From the NCBI GenBank assembly GCA_934408585.1, contig CAKRVA010000001.1:62001-126000 (forward strand): 64,000 nucleotides of DNA, read 5' to 3'. The notes below the pieces were generated by a model, which searched no databases, had not been told where the DNA came from, and saw only the letters and a list, made by a program, of their open reading frames with translations. This document shows, one piece after another, positions 16,671 through 25,818 of this stretch (position 1 is the stretch's first letter; each line of letters begins with the position of its first letter). The translations under genes and the position numbers were made by a program. Source of the DNA: an uncultured Lachnospiraceae bacterium. Lineage in GTDB: Bacteria; Bacillota; Clostridia; Lachnospirales; Lachnospiraceae.

Positions 16671-18092
16671 TTAGCGGTTAATCTGGATATCCGGATAAGT
16701 AGCTGCTACCTGATCATAGAATTCTTCAATTGCATCTTCTTTTGTCTTTTCGCCCTGTTTTACTGCGGTAATTGCTGCACTCCATGCATCACCGATTGCC
16801 TTGTCGTACTTTGTTACCTTGGAATAGTCAATTCCTTCTGCCTGTTTTAACCAGAATGCGTATAACTTCTCACCACCGTAAACTTCGTTTTCATCATCTG
16901 CATGCTTTTCAAGAGCAGAAATCAGAGAAACTGTATCACCCTGTGACTTCTCAATCCACCAGTCAGCAGTATCTTCATTTAAGGTACAGAATTTTACAAA
17001 TTCCCATGCAAGTTCTTTTCTTTCAGACTGGGAGCTTACACCGATAAATGTACCACCACCGAATCCATAAGCAGGACCGGAACATACACCCCAAAGTCCG
17101 GAAGTTTCACCTACATTATCTCTCATGGTCAGAACGCCCCATGCAGGAAGTCCATATGCAAATACTTCTGTGGTGTCCATACCTTCTGTAGCTTCAGCGA
17201 AAGATTCTGCATCCCATACGTTCATATCATCGGTTCCCCACTGAGTTTCTGCGGTAAGAATCGGAACAGGACCACTCATTGCCTGATACCATGGTGCTGC
17301 CCACTGTACTGCATATGCAGTTAAATCCTTCTGGTATAACTGTACACACATGTCCATGTAATCATATCTGGACTGGGAAACATTTAATACACCATCAATT
17401 ACCCATGCACTGTCACCGGAGAAGTAATTTGTTTCTGCATCAGATGCAAAAATACGATAACCTGCGTCTTTTAATTTTTCACCGGTTTCAATAATGGTTG
17501 GATAATCTGCAAAGAGCTTGCCGATTTCATCCGGATCATCCGTTCCAAACACCTTTGTTGCGATATCTCTTCTATAATAAAAGCCTGCAGGTGTAATCTG
17601 GTAAGAGATTGCTCTCTGAATACCATCTGCATCCTGTCCAACTTTCCAAACGTAATCTACAATCTGACCTGCATAATCCTGAGCATTGTATGGTGCCTGA
17701 TTCAGGTCTTCAAAGAATCCAGCTTCATACATGGTTTCAAGCATCTGAGGTTCACCAACGATAACATCAGGTTCTACTGCTCCACTAAGTAATGCAGATT
17801 CAACCTTGGTTGGATAATCTGCAGGTGCAATAACAACTACTTCTGTTTCTACATTAGGATTTTCTTCTTTAAACTTGTCTGCAAACTGCTCCAAGTCAGC
17901 TGCTAACGTCCAGATAACAAGCTTCTGGTCACCAGTACTTGCTGTTTCTTCTGCTGCATCGCTGCTTCCTTCTTCTGTTTTTGTTTCTGCCTTACTGCTT
18001 TCTGCAGTCCCCTGAGAACTGTTACCACATGCCATTAAAGAAAGTGTCATAGCTGCGGTCAAAAATAATGCTGTCAACTTTTTTAGTTTCAT
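16671..18092 (-). CDS. ABC transporter sugar-binding lipoprotein
   Basis: A 473-residue extracytoplasmic binding protein (type-1 SBP, UgpB/MalE class). It has the signal KLTALFLTAAMTLSLMAC with the lipid-site Cys, then a Ser/Glu/Thr-rich linker and the fold start LVIWTLAADLEQFADKFKEENP. A strong SD (GGAGG, 6 nt) and its own promoter suggest high expression. It should be the primary substrate receptor for the two permeases downstream. The ligand is not readable from sequence; the neighbouring phosphorylases suggest an oligosaccharide. Confidence 0.92.
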   Translation of the reverse strand: MKLKKLTALFLTAAMTLSLMACGNSSQGTAESSKAETKTEEGSSDAAEETASTGDQKLVIWTLAADLEQFADKFKEENPNVETEVVVIAPADYPTKVESALLSGAVEPDVIVGEPQMLETMYEAGFFEDLNQAPYNAQDYAGQIVDYVWKVGQDADGIQRAISYQITPAGFYYRRDIATKVFGTDDPDEIGKLFADYPTIIETGEKLKDAGYRIFASDAETNYFSGDSAWVIDGVLNVSQSRYDYMDMCVQLYQKDLTAYAVQWAAPWYQAMSGPVPILTAETQWGTDDMNVWDAESFAEATEGMDTTEVFAYGLPAWGVLTMRDNVGETSGLWGVCSGPAYGFGGGTFIGVSSQSERKELAWEFVKFCTLNEDTADWWIEKSQGDTVSLISALEKHADDENEVYGGEKLYAFWLKQAEGIDYSKVTKYDKAIGDAWSAAITAVKQGEKTKEDAIEEFYDQVAATYPDIQINR

Positions 18093-18134
18093 AACTTACC
18101 TCCATTTTTTTCTGAAACAATTACTTGTTCGTTG

Positions 18135-18163
18135 TTTGTAAGTTAAGTATACTTTTTCGTCAA
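18135..18163 (-). promoter_or_regulatory. Probable promoter of the sugar-binding protein/permease operon
   Basis: On the minus strand TTGACG and TACAAA are separated by 17 nt, about 43 nt upstream of the start codon. The -35 matches 5/6 and the -10 only 4/6, which fits an activator-dependent promoter. Confidence 0.55.
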
Positions 18164-18204
18164 CAGCATTATAATTACTCTTTTTTTAAAAAGGTGTTCT
18201 TTTT

Positions 18205-21200
18205 TTATTTTATGGTTACCACTATTTTTTTAACGTTACCGGAACGGATTTCTTCTGCCATCCTTCCATAAATCTTTGCCTTCTCCACTACCAGCTTATT
18301 TCCGTCCTCATAGAACAAATGATACGAACAAATCTCATAATTGCCCGGGAAATAGTCTCTGTTTTCTTCCATCTGATAAACCACCTTTGTTTTTCCAAGC
18401 AGCGTTGCTTCTACACATCGTGTATCTCCAATAAGGTAAGATGGAATCACGGGATTCAAAGCAAAAACAAGTTGGTCTTCTTCTTTATGAAATACATTTC
18501 CAAACATCATCAGAATCCACATCTGTAAGAATTCCACCGTGGAGCCGGACAATCTTGCCACAAAACCTCTTCCATGGTAAGCTTCGTTCGGATTCGCAGA
18601 ACTGGCAAGGAACGAAGAATTTTCATAAATACTCCGTCCGTATACCGATTCATCCAAAAACGGAATTGCTGCCTTATGAAAGTCTCCGATAAACTCTTCA
18701 TATAGTCCGGACTTTAACAGCTCGAGTAAATACTTATACTCCATATGCAGCCAGATGGATTCATTTTCCAGCCAGCCGGGTGTAAATGCCTTTGCTCTTC
18801 CAAGCTCATAGCTTGCATCCTTTAAAGATGCGTTTACTTTATACATCTGAAGCTTTTGATCGTATAAGCCGCTTTCTTTTACCATTTCATACAACTTCTG
18901 CTTCTGTTCTTCTGCAATGGAAAGCTTCAGATAACGTACCGGTCCCTCCAGGAATAATGGCATTTTTACCACCTGGAACTTCTCTACGGAAATTCCATCC
19001 TCTGCCTCGGTATATTTCTTTACTTCATATGTAAAATACGTGGGGCAATCTCCTCCCTGAATTGCAAAAGCCTTCCGGATTCCATGTGTTACGACTGCCT
19101 GCATATGAACAAGAATTTTTCGAATCTCTTCCTGTGTCATATGCTCTCTGGAACCACGAATTCCACGGAAACACTCTTCCCAATAGTTTTCCTTTAACAC
19201 ATTCCGTTCGTTCCAGAATTCAAGAAGTTCCTCTTCCCGGATAATGTCGTTCATATGGTTGCTGACAATGACATCAAGTCCACGCAAGAATGCTGCAACC
19301 TCTGTTAATATTTCATATTCTGCAGGATACTTTTCAACTGCTGAAATCGTATAGTCCAGCATTCTGGAAAGTTCATATGTTTCTGCCATAGAGGAGCCGA
19401 ACAATCCCGGCATACCGTTCAGTGCATCATACCATCCCGGCTTTCCGCCTTCCATTTCGACACCCATTCCATAAGCATCCAGGGCGGCGAATTTCGTTGC
19501 ACACAATACAAACAGTTTTTCCATCAACGTTGATTGGATCACATCTCCATTGCCATATTCCGCACGCAAGAGTTTTTCACTTCCATCGAGCTTTCCTTCT
19601 TCATCGAGGAAATGGTATTGACGGATTCCGTTTTCCGTCTTTACATAACGTTTCTTTCTTGGAAGAATCTTCACCTGGCTGCGGAAATACGGAATTGGTG
19701 TCTGGAATAACAACGATTTTTCCTGCTCCGGAAATACGCTCAGATAATTTTCAATCAAATCCAGATTGTAATCCCAGTGGTCACTCCAATAGCCTTCTCC
19801 AAAGTCAGCATTTGTTGTTCCCTCTGCCTTTTCCATAACTGCTGCAAACAAAGCCTTTTCTTCTTCTAAACTGTTCACTCCGCATTCTTCCAGTTTTTTG
19901 AAGAAGGTTCCAGGTGTGAATGGCTTTTTCAGAAACTCCAGCATCTCCTGTTTACACTGTTCCTCTACCGGTTGCAATGCCTGACCGGCATATTCCGGTT
20001 TGATTTCATAAGTAACCTTTTCGATTGCCAGTGGATTGTAGCCATCCAATTGGATTAACCCATAAAACTTCTGTATATTTTCCGTACCAACATAAGGTGT
20101 AAAAAAGGGATCGCATCTCCGGTTCTGATTCACATCACGGAAGTTTCCGTTTCCCTGGGAATAAAATTCCGGAAGCATTCGGAAATAATTATAATCTCTC
20201 TCCAAATCCCCATGTTTTCTGGAATAGACATAAAAAATCTTATTTCCCGGTAATTTCACCGGTTTTCCGCCTCGAAGAACATTATCCATATACGTATATT
20301 GTGTATATGCATCAAAATCCGGATTTCCCGTCTTTGTTTCAATTACGCTGCAAAGTTCTTCCGGAATTTCATCTGCTTCCTGTTGTTTTTGTTCAAAATA
20401 GACTGCGCTCTTTTCCTCTGCAAGAAATTCATCCAGGCACTCCTTACGCTCTACCTGGCCAATCATTTCATATAGTACAAGGGATTCTTCCGGTGCCAGC
20501 ATTTTTTCCTCTGCAAAGAAACAGCAGGGATACTGATTACAGGTGACCTGAACACGTTTCAGCAGCTGCTCCAGATTCTGTTCCATAAAGCCGATTGGTT
20601 TTTTCATTGCACTATCATATGCAAATACAAGCTCCGGATCTGCAATTACTCTTTTTTTCTGACCGGCCGCATCAAATGCAACACCGTAATTTCCACCAAG
20701 CACCTCAGTCACCGCTGCGGTATCTGCCATGCTGGCGCGTACCCGGTAATAGGGAACATTTTTTCCCAAATCCTCCACCTGCATCCATGCCTGTGTGGTC
20801 TGTCCCATTTCTTTCAGGTCCGCCATTGCGACACCATAAGGAATCACTGCAGGAAGACCATCCAGAAGTTCTATCTTTACGGTCGTATCCGCCTGATTGG
20901 TAATCTGGATTTTTCTTACAAGTGCTCCTGTTTTTTCATTTGGAAGCGTAAAATAATCAATGTCACATTGAAGTTTCTCATTCTCGTCTAATTCTTCAAT
21001 GGATAATCCATTTTTCTTTATGTTCATTTTTTTTGTCGTATCTTCTGATGAAAATAACTCCAAAAACTTACCATCCTTTTTCAGGAATGTCCGGAATCCC
21101 ATCTGCTCCGTATATTGGTATGCCTGATGTGCCGGAAAAAACTCTATGATTGCATGGTCCTTATCTTCCACACCAAAGCTGGAAATGCACTGTCCGCGAT

Positions 21201-21315
21201 TTACATAGTAGCACCAGATTGGTGTTCCATAAATTCCTGACAATCCCGGAAGAAACCCCGCAAAAGGCGGTTTCTTTTCATAATTCTCCATAACAAATGT
21301 CTTTTTTGCTTCCAT
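18205..21315 (-). CDS. Large glycoside phosphorylase-family protein (oligoglucan type)
   Basis: A protein of about 1036 residues of the cellobiose-phosphorylase-like class (COG3459 style). A beta-sandwich N-terminal half (MPGLSGIYGTPIWCYYVNRGQ-like region) is followed by an (alpha/alpha)6 catalytic half with YFRMLPEFYSQGNGNFRDVNQNRRCD and GEGYWSDHWDYNLDLIENYLSVFP. The length fits 1,2-beta- or 1,3-beta-oligoglucan phosphorylases (GH94 long form, GH149, GH161) better than cellobiose phosphorylases of about 800-900 residues. Linkage specificity cannot be told. It has no signal peptide, so it acts in the cytosol. The ATG at 21315 follows AGGAGAGG by 6 nt and lies 13 nt after the upstream phosphorylase gene. 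Confidence 0.8.
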   Translation of the reverse strand: MEAKKTFVMENYEKKPPFAGFLPGLSGIYGTPIWCYYVNRGQCISSFGVEDKDHAIIEFFPAHQAYQYTEQMGFRTFLKKDGKFLELFSSEDTTKKMNIKKNGLSIEELDENEKLQCDIDYFTLPNEKTGALVRKIQITNQADTTVKIELLDGLPAVIPYGVAMADLKEMGQTTQAWMQVEDLGKNVPYYRVRASMADTAAVTEVLGGNYGVAFDAAGQKKRVIADPELVFAYDSAMKKPIGFMEQNLEQLLKRVQVTCNQYPCCFFAEEKMLAPEESLVLYEMIGQVERKECLDEFLAEEKSAVYFEQKQQEADEIPEELCSVIETKTGNPDFDAYTQYTYMDNVLRGGKPVKLPGNKIFYVYSRKHGDLERDYNYFRMLPEFYSQGNGNFRDVNQNRRCDPFFTPYVGTENIQKFYGLIQLDGYNPLAIEKVTYEIKPEYAGQALQPVEEQCKQEMLEFLKKPFTPGTFFKKLEECGVNSLEEEKALFAAVMEKAEGTTNADFGEGYWSDHWDYNLDLIENYLSVFPEQEKSLLFQTPIPYFRSQVKILPRKKRYVKTENGIRQYHFLDEEGKLDGSEKLLRAEYGNGDVIQSTLMEKLFVLCATKFAALDAYGMGVEMEGGKPGWYDALNGMPGLFGSSMAETYELSRMLDYTISAVEKYPAEYEILTEVAAFLRGLDVIVSNHMNDIIREEELLEFWNERNVLKENYWEECFRGIRGSREHMTQEEIRKILVHMQAVVTHGIRKAFAIQGGDCPTYFTYEVKKYTEAEDGISVEKFQVVKMPLFLEGPVRYLKLSIAEEQKQKLYEMVKESGLYDQKLQMYKVNASLKDASYELGRAKAFTPGWLENESIWLHMEYKYLLELLKSGLYEEFIGDFHKAAIPFLDESVYGRSIYENSSFLASSANPNEAYHGRGFVARLSGSTVEFLQMWILMMFGNVFHKEEDQLVFALNPVIPSYLIGDTRCVEATLLGKTKVVYQMEENRDYFPGNYEICSYHLFYEDGNKLVVEKAKIYGRMAEEIRSGNVKKIVVTIK

Positions 21316-21328
21316 TGCTTCCTCTCCT

Positions 21329-24022
21329 TTACTGTAATTCAATAATTACCTCATGAATACTGTCATCCAGTGCATGAATTTCTTCTATATCTGCAATTTG
21401 CCCCGTTGTCTGTTTCAGAAGATTTCCATCCAGATAAATGCTTCCAATGGTATATTCCCCATACTCTTTTCCGGAAACATTTTTATAGAGAATTCTCCAA
21501 TGTTTACCCTGAAACCATAATGTAATTTCTGCATTTCCTTCTTTGTCAAACTGTTCCCGCATCAACTTGGGTTCTGCAAAAAGAGCTCCTAATTTTCCCT
21601 TGATACCGAACATTTCATGAATAACCGTCATCATATACCAGCTTGCCGCACCGGTAAGATAATGATATAATCCACGTCCTCTTCCATCAAAATACTCCGG
21701 AATTCCGGGATAAATCTTACTTACCTCGAAGTTTACTGCCTGATGGTACAGCGTCTTTAACGCCTGATATCCCTCGCGGACAAAACCTCGCTGATATAAT
21801 GCATTCGCATACATCGTTGTCATATGTGAAAAAACAGCACCATTTTCTTTATGTCCGTAAGCAAAGCCAAACATTCTTCCCAAATCCATTTTTACTTCTT
21901 TAAAGTCCGTATTTAACCGATATCCGCCAACCTCTTCCCGATACAGATATTGATTTGCGCTGTTTGCAATCTTTGCAACCTGCTCCTTCGTCGCTGTCCC
22001 GGACATAATCGTAAATACCTGACCGGTAAGCATCATCCGTACTCCTTCCGGACGAATTCCTTCCACGGCATTTCCATGGTTATCATAATAGCTATTAAAC
22101 CAGCCATTTTGACCATCTGTAATCCATTCTGTTTCACGAATATGCTCTTTCAGCCATGTTGCTTTTTGTCTTAATTCTTTGATTAATTCATCCAATGGAA
22201 TTAATATCTTTCTTCCTGAAATTTCATGACGGCACAGTTCTCCGTACTGTTCCAGCAATGCCTTTTTCCGATTTATATCCTCATACAAACCGGTATCGTC
22301 ACAGAACAGAATCTGCATTTCTTCTGCAACTGCAACATCTCCGATGTTTTTTACCGTTTTAAGTTTTTCTAACAGCCCTGCCAGTATTTCAAAGTTTCCG
22401 GCATATGCTGCGGTAAAGGCTACGCTTTCCCCACGTTCCTGTGCCATATCAAGCGCATCATTCCAGTCTGCGCCACGCAACCGCATATGATTATGCTCTC
22501 CGACTTCATAAAAACCGGTCATGTGCTGTACCAGCAGATGCTCCAGAATTGTTCCATAATAGATTCCGCCATACCGGTCCTTCTGAACTGGTGGCTGTCC
22601 TTCCTCAAACTGTTCATCTATTTTGGTTCCTCTTGCTACCTGTTTGTCCTTAAAAAAGGTGTTTTCCTTTAACAGAAATGCAACGTCACCCGTCTGCTCA
22701 ATATAAAAGGAAGTCGTCAGCAACGGCCATAATCCATGGTCCATCCATACTCTTGTAATATTATTACGGTCTGCAAGAAATTCTCCCTGCTTGGCCCCAA
22801 TAATTGTCGCATTGCTTCCATCCATCCGCACACCACCAAAATTGGCAAGCAGCATATCTCTTACTCCATCCGGATTCATCATCAACAGTGCAAGACAATC
22901 CTGCCACAAATCTCTCCATCCCCTGCCACCTTTTCCATAATCATGATGTGGTAAAAAGGAACAGCCATAGATCCTCCTCAGCATTGGCTGAAAGCTTACC
23001 CAGTTCATGTAATTATCAAAAAAAGCATCTCCTGTATGATAGCTGACGTTCACGGAATTCTTCCAATATTCCTGTGTGCTTTCCAACGATTTTCTTACCG
23101 CCTCTTCGTTTGGTAACTCAGAGAGAAGCTTTTGAATTTCCCCTTTTTCTGTTTCAATACCAAGGAACAGGCAGTAGGTCTTTTTCTCACCCGGTCGTAA
23201 TAAAATCTTCGGGAACCGCATGGCTCCCATAGCCTCCATTCCGTCCAGTCCTGCTCCCGGATATACCCCGTTCCATTTTTGATAAACTGCATTAGGGCAA
23301 TCAAACGTTCCGCCTTCTCCAATATAGTCTTCCACACATGGCAAAAAGGATTCGGGAGCTTCTCCCTCTCCGCTTATTCCAACTGCATAATATGCTGTTT
23401 CATTTTTTTGATGTCCACGCTCATCAAATGACATGGTCGGTCTTACAACAATGCCATTTTCAATTACAAAAATGCGGTGCAGCAAACTTGTCACATGTCG
23501 GTGATCTCTGATATTATCTGCGCTTCTTCCATAGATTGGCACTGCCCCGATGGGCGTAACCCATAAATCCTGCATTCCCTGATTCTGTATCGTTACCATC
23601 ATCACTTCCGTGTTTTCATATGTAACTGGGACAAAATGAACTACCTCGGAAGAAATTTCATATTCCGCAGAAAAGCGCTCCATCTTATGCCACATAAAAC
23701 CTGCCGTCAATTTACTCTTTTCCGCATGCCCTTTCGCGCGCTGACTCCGTGCTTCTGCACTTTCTCCGGTTGCAGACCAGACGCCTTTTCCCTCTATGAC
23801 ACACCAGAAGTTTCTTGTACTGCGATTATTATGAAGTTCCTCTGCACTTACCGGCTGGAGCAGGAAATGATTCTGATCCTGCTTGGAATCTCCTCCGCCT
23901 AATGGTGTTACGGAACTTTTCAGTCCCTTTTCCCCTGCTATCGGAAAATAAAGATAGCTGGTCATCTCCGGTTCTTCCAATTCAAATGTTCCCTTGTTGT
24001 CTAAAAAATGATATGTTTTCAT
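21329..24022 (-). CDS. GH94 family disaccharide phosphorylase
   Basis: An 897-residue cytosolic enzyme of the GH94 cellobiose/laminaribiose phosphorylase type. Motifs are GKGGRGWRDLWQDCLALL (about 363-380), the catalytic-acid loop LRGADWNDALDMA (GADWND at 517-522) and GVFSHMTTMYANALYQRG-like elements near the C-terminus. Family members split a beta-linked disaccharide with phosphate to give sugar-1-phosphate plus a free sugar, which saves one ATP. The substrate is undetermined. The start overlaps the stop of the beta-helix lipoprotein gene by 4 nt (ATGA), so the two are translationally coupled. Confidence 0.88.
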   Translation of the reverse strand: MKTYHFLDNKGTFELEEPEMTSYLYFPIAGEKGLKSSVTPLGGGDSKQDQNHFLLQPVSAEELHNNRSTRNFWCVIEGKGVWSATGESAEARSQRAKGHAEKSKLTAGFMWHKMERFSAEYEISSEVVHFVPVTYENTEVMMVTIQNQGMQDLWVTPIGAVPIYGRSADNIRDHRHVTSLLHRIFVIENGIVVRPTMSFDERGHQKNETAYYAVGISGEGEAPESFLPCVEDYIGEGGTFDCPNAVYQKWNGVYPGAGLDGMEAMGAMRFPKILLRPGEKKTYCLFLGIETEKGEIQKLLSELPNEEAVRKSLESTQEYWKNSVNVSYHTGDAFFDNYMNWVSFQPMLRRIYGCSFLPHHDYGKGGRGWRDLWQDCLALLMMNPDGVRDMLLANFGGVRMDGSNATIIGAKQGEFLADRNNITRVWMDHGLWPLLTTSFYIEQTGDVAFLLKENTFFKDKQVARGTKIDEQFEEGQPPVQKDRYGGIYYGTILEHLLVQHMTGFYEVGEHNHMRLRGADWNDALDMAQERGESVAFTAAYAGNFEILAGLLEKLKTVKNIGDVAVAEEMQILFCDDTGLYEDINRKKALLEQYGELCRHEISGRKILIPLDELIKELRQKATWLKEHIRETEWITDGQNGWFNSYYDNHGNAVEGIRPEGVRMMLTGQVFTIMSGTATKEQVAKIANSANQYLYREEVGGYRLNTDFKEVKMDLGRMFGFAYGHKENGAVFSHMTTMYANALYQRGFVREGYQALKTLYHQAVNFEVSKIYPGIPEYFDGRGRGLYHYLTGAASWYMMTVIHEMFGIKGKLGALFAEPKLMREQFDKEGNAEITLWFQGKHWRILYKNVSGKEYGEYTIGSIYLDGNLLKQTTGQIADIEEIHALDDSIHEVIIELQ

Positions 24023-25818
24023 TGGCTGTTCCCCTTTTCATATTCCTTTATGATTGCTCTGGCTCCTCCGGTGTAACAATGCTCTCCAAGTTCATTAATC
24101 ACATACGAAATTCCAGGATTACCGGTAATCATTACGGCACATACATGATGTGCGCGGATACCATCGCCTTCCGGGAGCTCTACCGCACTATGAATCTCAA
24201 TTGTTGCATCACGGTTATAGGAATAAATTCCAAATCCCCAGATTTCATGTGTTTTTACTTCATCGGAAACTTTATAGGATGCAAAGCCGTTTACGGTTCC
24301 TTCATGGCTTACATAGTCTGACTGTTTTGGCACATCATACGGCGTTTCACTCTGATACATAATGACCTTCCCATTTTCACCATTCCAGATGGTCTGATAT
24401 TCCTGAAAATGTTCTACCATTAATGCATAAATCGTAACATCATCTCCATTGACAATCAGTCCGTTGGTAGCGGTATTCAAATCCCAGCCAACCTGTTCTC
24501 CGTGGTCTGCACGCCATACCCAGAAATTATCTCCAATCACATGGCTGCTGTTAATTTCTGCACATGCCTTTACTTTTGCAGGCTCTTTTAACGCACCGCC
24601 TACACGGAAAAACAAATCCGATAGCAAAACAGCCTCCTGTCCGATTTCTGAAACTGCCTTTCCATCATCTCCGACTTGCAGCAGAACATCCGACTCTGTA
24701 TTTCCTGCATCAAATAACAATCCGCAAATCGTAACCTCCTCCGGTGTTGTAACACGAATACAGGCATTTCCATTTCCTGCACGAAGCGTTGCTAATCCAG
24801 AACCTAAAATGATTGTTTCCGGCTGCTCTACAACCAGTTCTTCTTCCAGCTCATATATGCCCGGTGTAAAAAAGAGATGTTTTCCTTTTTGTAATGCAGC
24901 ATTCAGTGTTTCTGCATTATCCTGTCCCTCTTTGGCAATGTAAAAATCAGAAATCGGTAAAAACTCGCCTTCTTCATTCCACGAAATTCCTTTACACTGT
25001 TTTCGTGTTTGAGGAACATAGATTCCAAAACCCTTTTCCTCATCATATATCAAAAATGGTTTTTCCCGGATTTCCTCGACAGTATCAACCTCTGTATATT
25101 GTTTTGCAGGCCAGGTCCCGATTGGTGCCTTTCCCTCTTCTATTCCTGCAAAAACCATATTCCAGTTATCCCCAATCCATGCTTTCCAGTCACAGTTTCT
25201 GGAAAGCCATTGCTGCTGACTGCCGGAATCCGTTGCAAGGTCAATTACTGAATCTGCAAGAAAGCCACCACTTGCCCAGCCGTAATTATCATGTAATGAC
25301 AATGCTCCTTCGATATGTACTCTTCGCATAAAGGTTGCCTGGGAAACCGCCCACATGGTATTGCTTTGTACGTTCAGATTTTCTACGCCTCTCCAGAAGT
25401 TACAGGTGGCATTATGGTTGCTGTCATCTCCCAGCCATCTTGCATCGCAGTTTAATGATGCAAGCTTTGTGTCATCCGGTAAATATCCAAGTCCTGCGAC
25501 CTGCATATAATATCCCACCTTAACCTGAATGGAATCATCGTATTCTCCCGGCATAAAATATACACTGTATCGTTCCTCGCCAAACTGATTGGTTTCCTGC
25601 TGTTTCCAGAGTTCTTCCAGGATTTCCTGCACTTCTTCCGGATTATCTTCCGGAGAGAAAACATATACATTCTTCCCAAACAATTCATAATGGTAATCTT
25701 CTGTTCTTTTGGCTTCTGTCTTTGCACATCCTGTTATCATCATCAGTATTCCAGTCAAAACTCCTATCATTATTATTACTCTAGCTGAAAACTTGTTATT
25801 GCGTTTTCGAGTTCGCAC
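24019..25818 (-). CDS. Right-handed beta-helix lipoprotein, GH55/pectate-lyase-like
   Basis: A 599-residue secreted lipoprotein with a basic N-terminus, a hydrophobic core ending MMITGC (lipid-site Cys) and two beta-helix regions. The first has MPGEYDDSIQVKVGYYMQVAGLG. The second has LVVEQPETIILGSGLATLRAGNG and HVIGDNFWVWRADHG followed by NGLIVNGDDVTIYALMVEHFQEYQTIWNGENG. This pattern resembles bacterial proteins often labelled 'adenylyl cyclase' that look like GH55 exo-glucanases; cyclase activity is very unlikely. It could trim a polysaccharide outside the cell. The start is a GTG inside the chemoreceptor gene (43-nt overlap) with no clear SD, so the exact start is uncertain. Confidence 0.7.
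   Translation of the reverse strand: MRTRKRNNKFSARVIIMIGVLTGILMMITGCAKTEAKRTEDYHYELFGKNVYVFSPEDNPEEVQEILEELWKQQETNQFGEERYSVYFMPGEYDDSIQVKVGYYMQVAGLGYLPDDTKLASLNCDARWLGDDSNHNATCNFWRGVENLNVQSNTMWAVSQATFMRRVHIEGALSLHDNYGWASGGFLADSVIDLATDSGSQQQWLSRNCDWKAWIGDNWNMVFAGIEEGKAPIGTWPAKQYTEVDTVEEIREKPFLIYDEEKGFGIYVPQTRKQCKGISWNEEGEFLPISDFYIAKEGQDNAETLNAALQKGKHLFFTPGIYELEEELVVEQPETIILGSGLATLRAGNGNACIRVTTPEEVTICGLLFDAGNTESDVLLQVGDDGKAVSEIGQEAVLLSDLFFRVGGALKEPAKVKACAEINSSHVIGDNFWVWRADHGEQVGWDLNTATNGLIVNGDDVTIYALMVEHFQEYQTIWNGENGKVIMYQSETPYDVPKQSDYVSHEGTVNGFASYKVSDEVKTHEIWGFGIYSYNRDATIEIHSAVELPEGDGIRAHHVCAVMITGNPGISYVINELGEHCYTGGARAIIKEYEKGNSQ

Noticed and set aside
24019..25818. Adenylyl cyclase
   Set aside because: The resemblance is to proteins carrying that name without evidence. 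The visible sequence is a secreted beta-helix lipoprotein with no cyclase motif.
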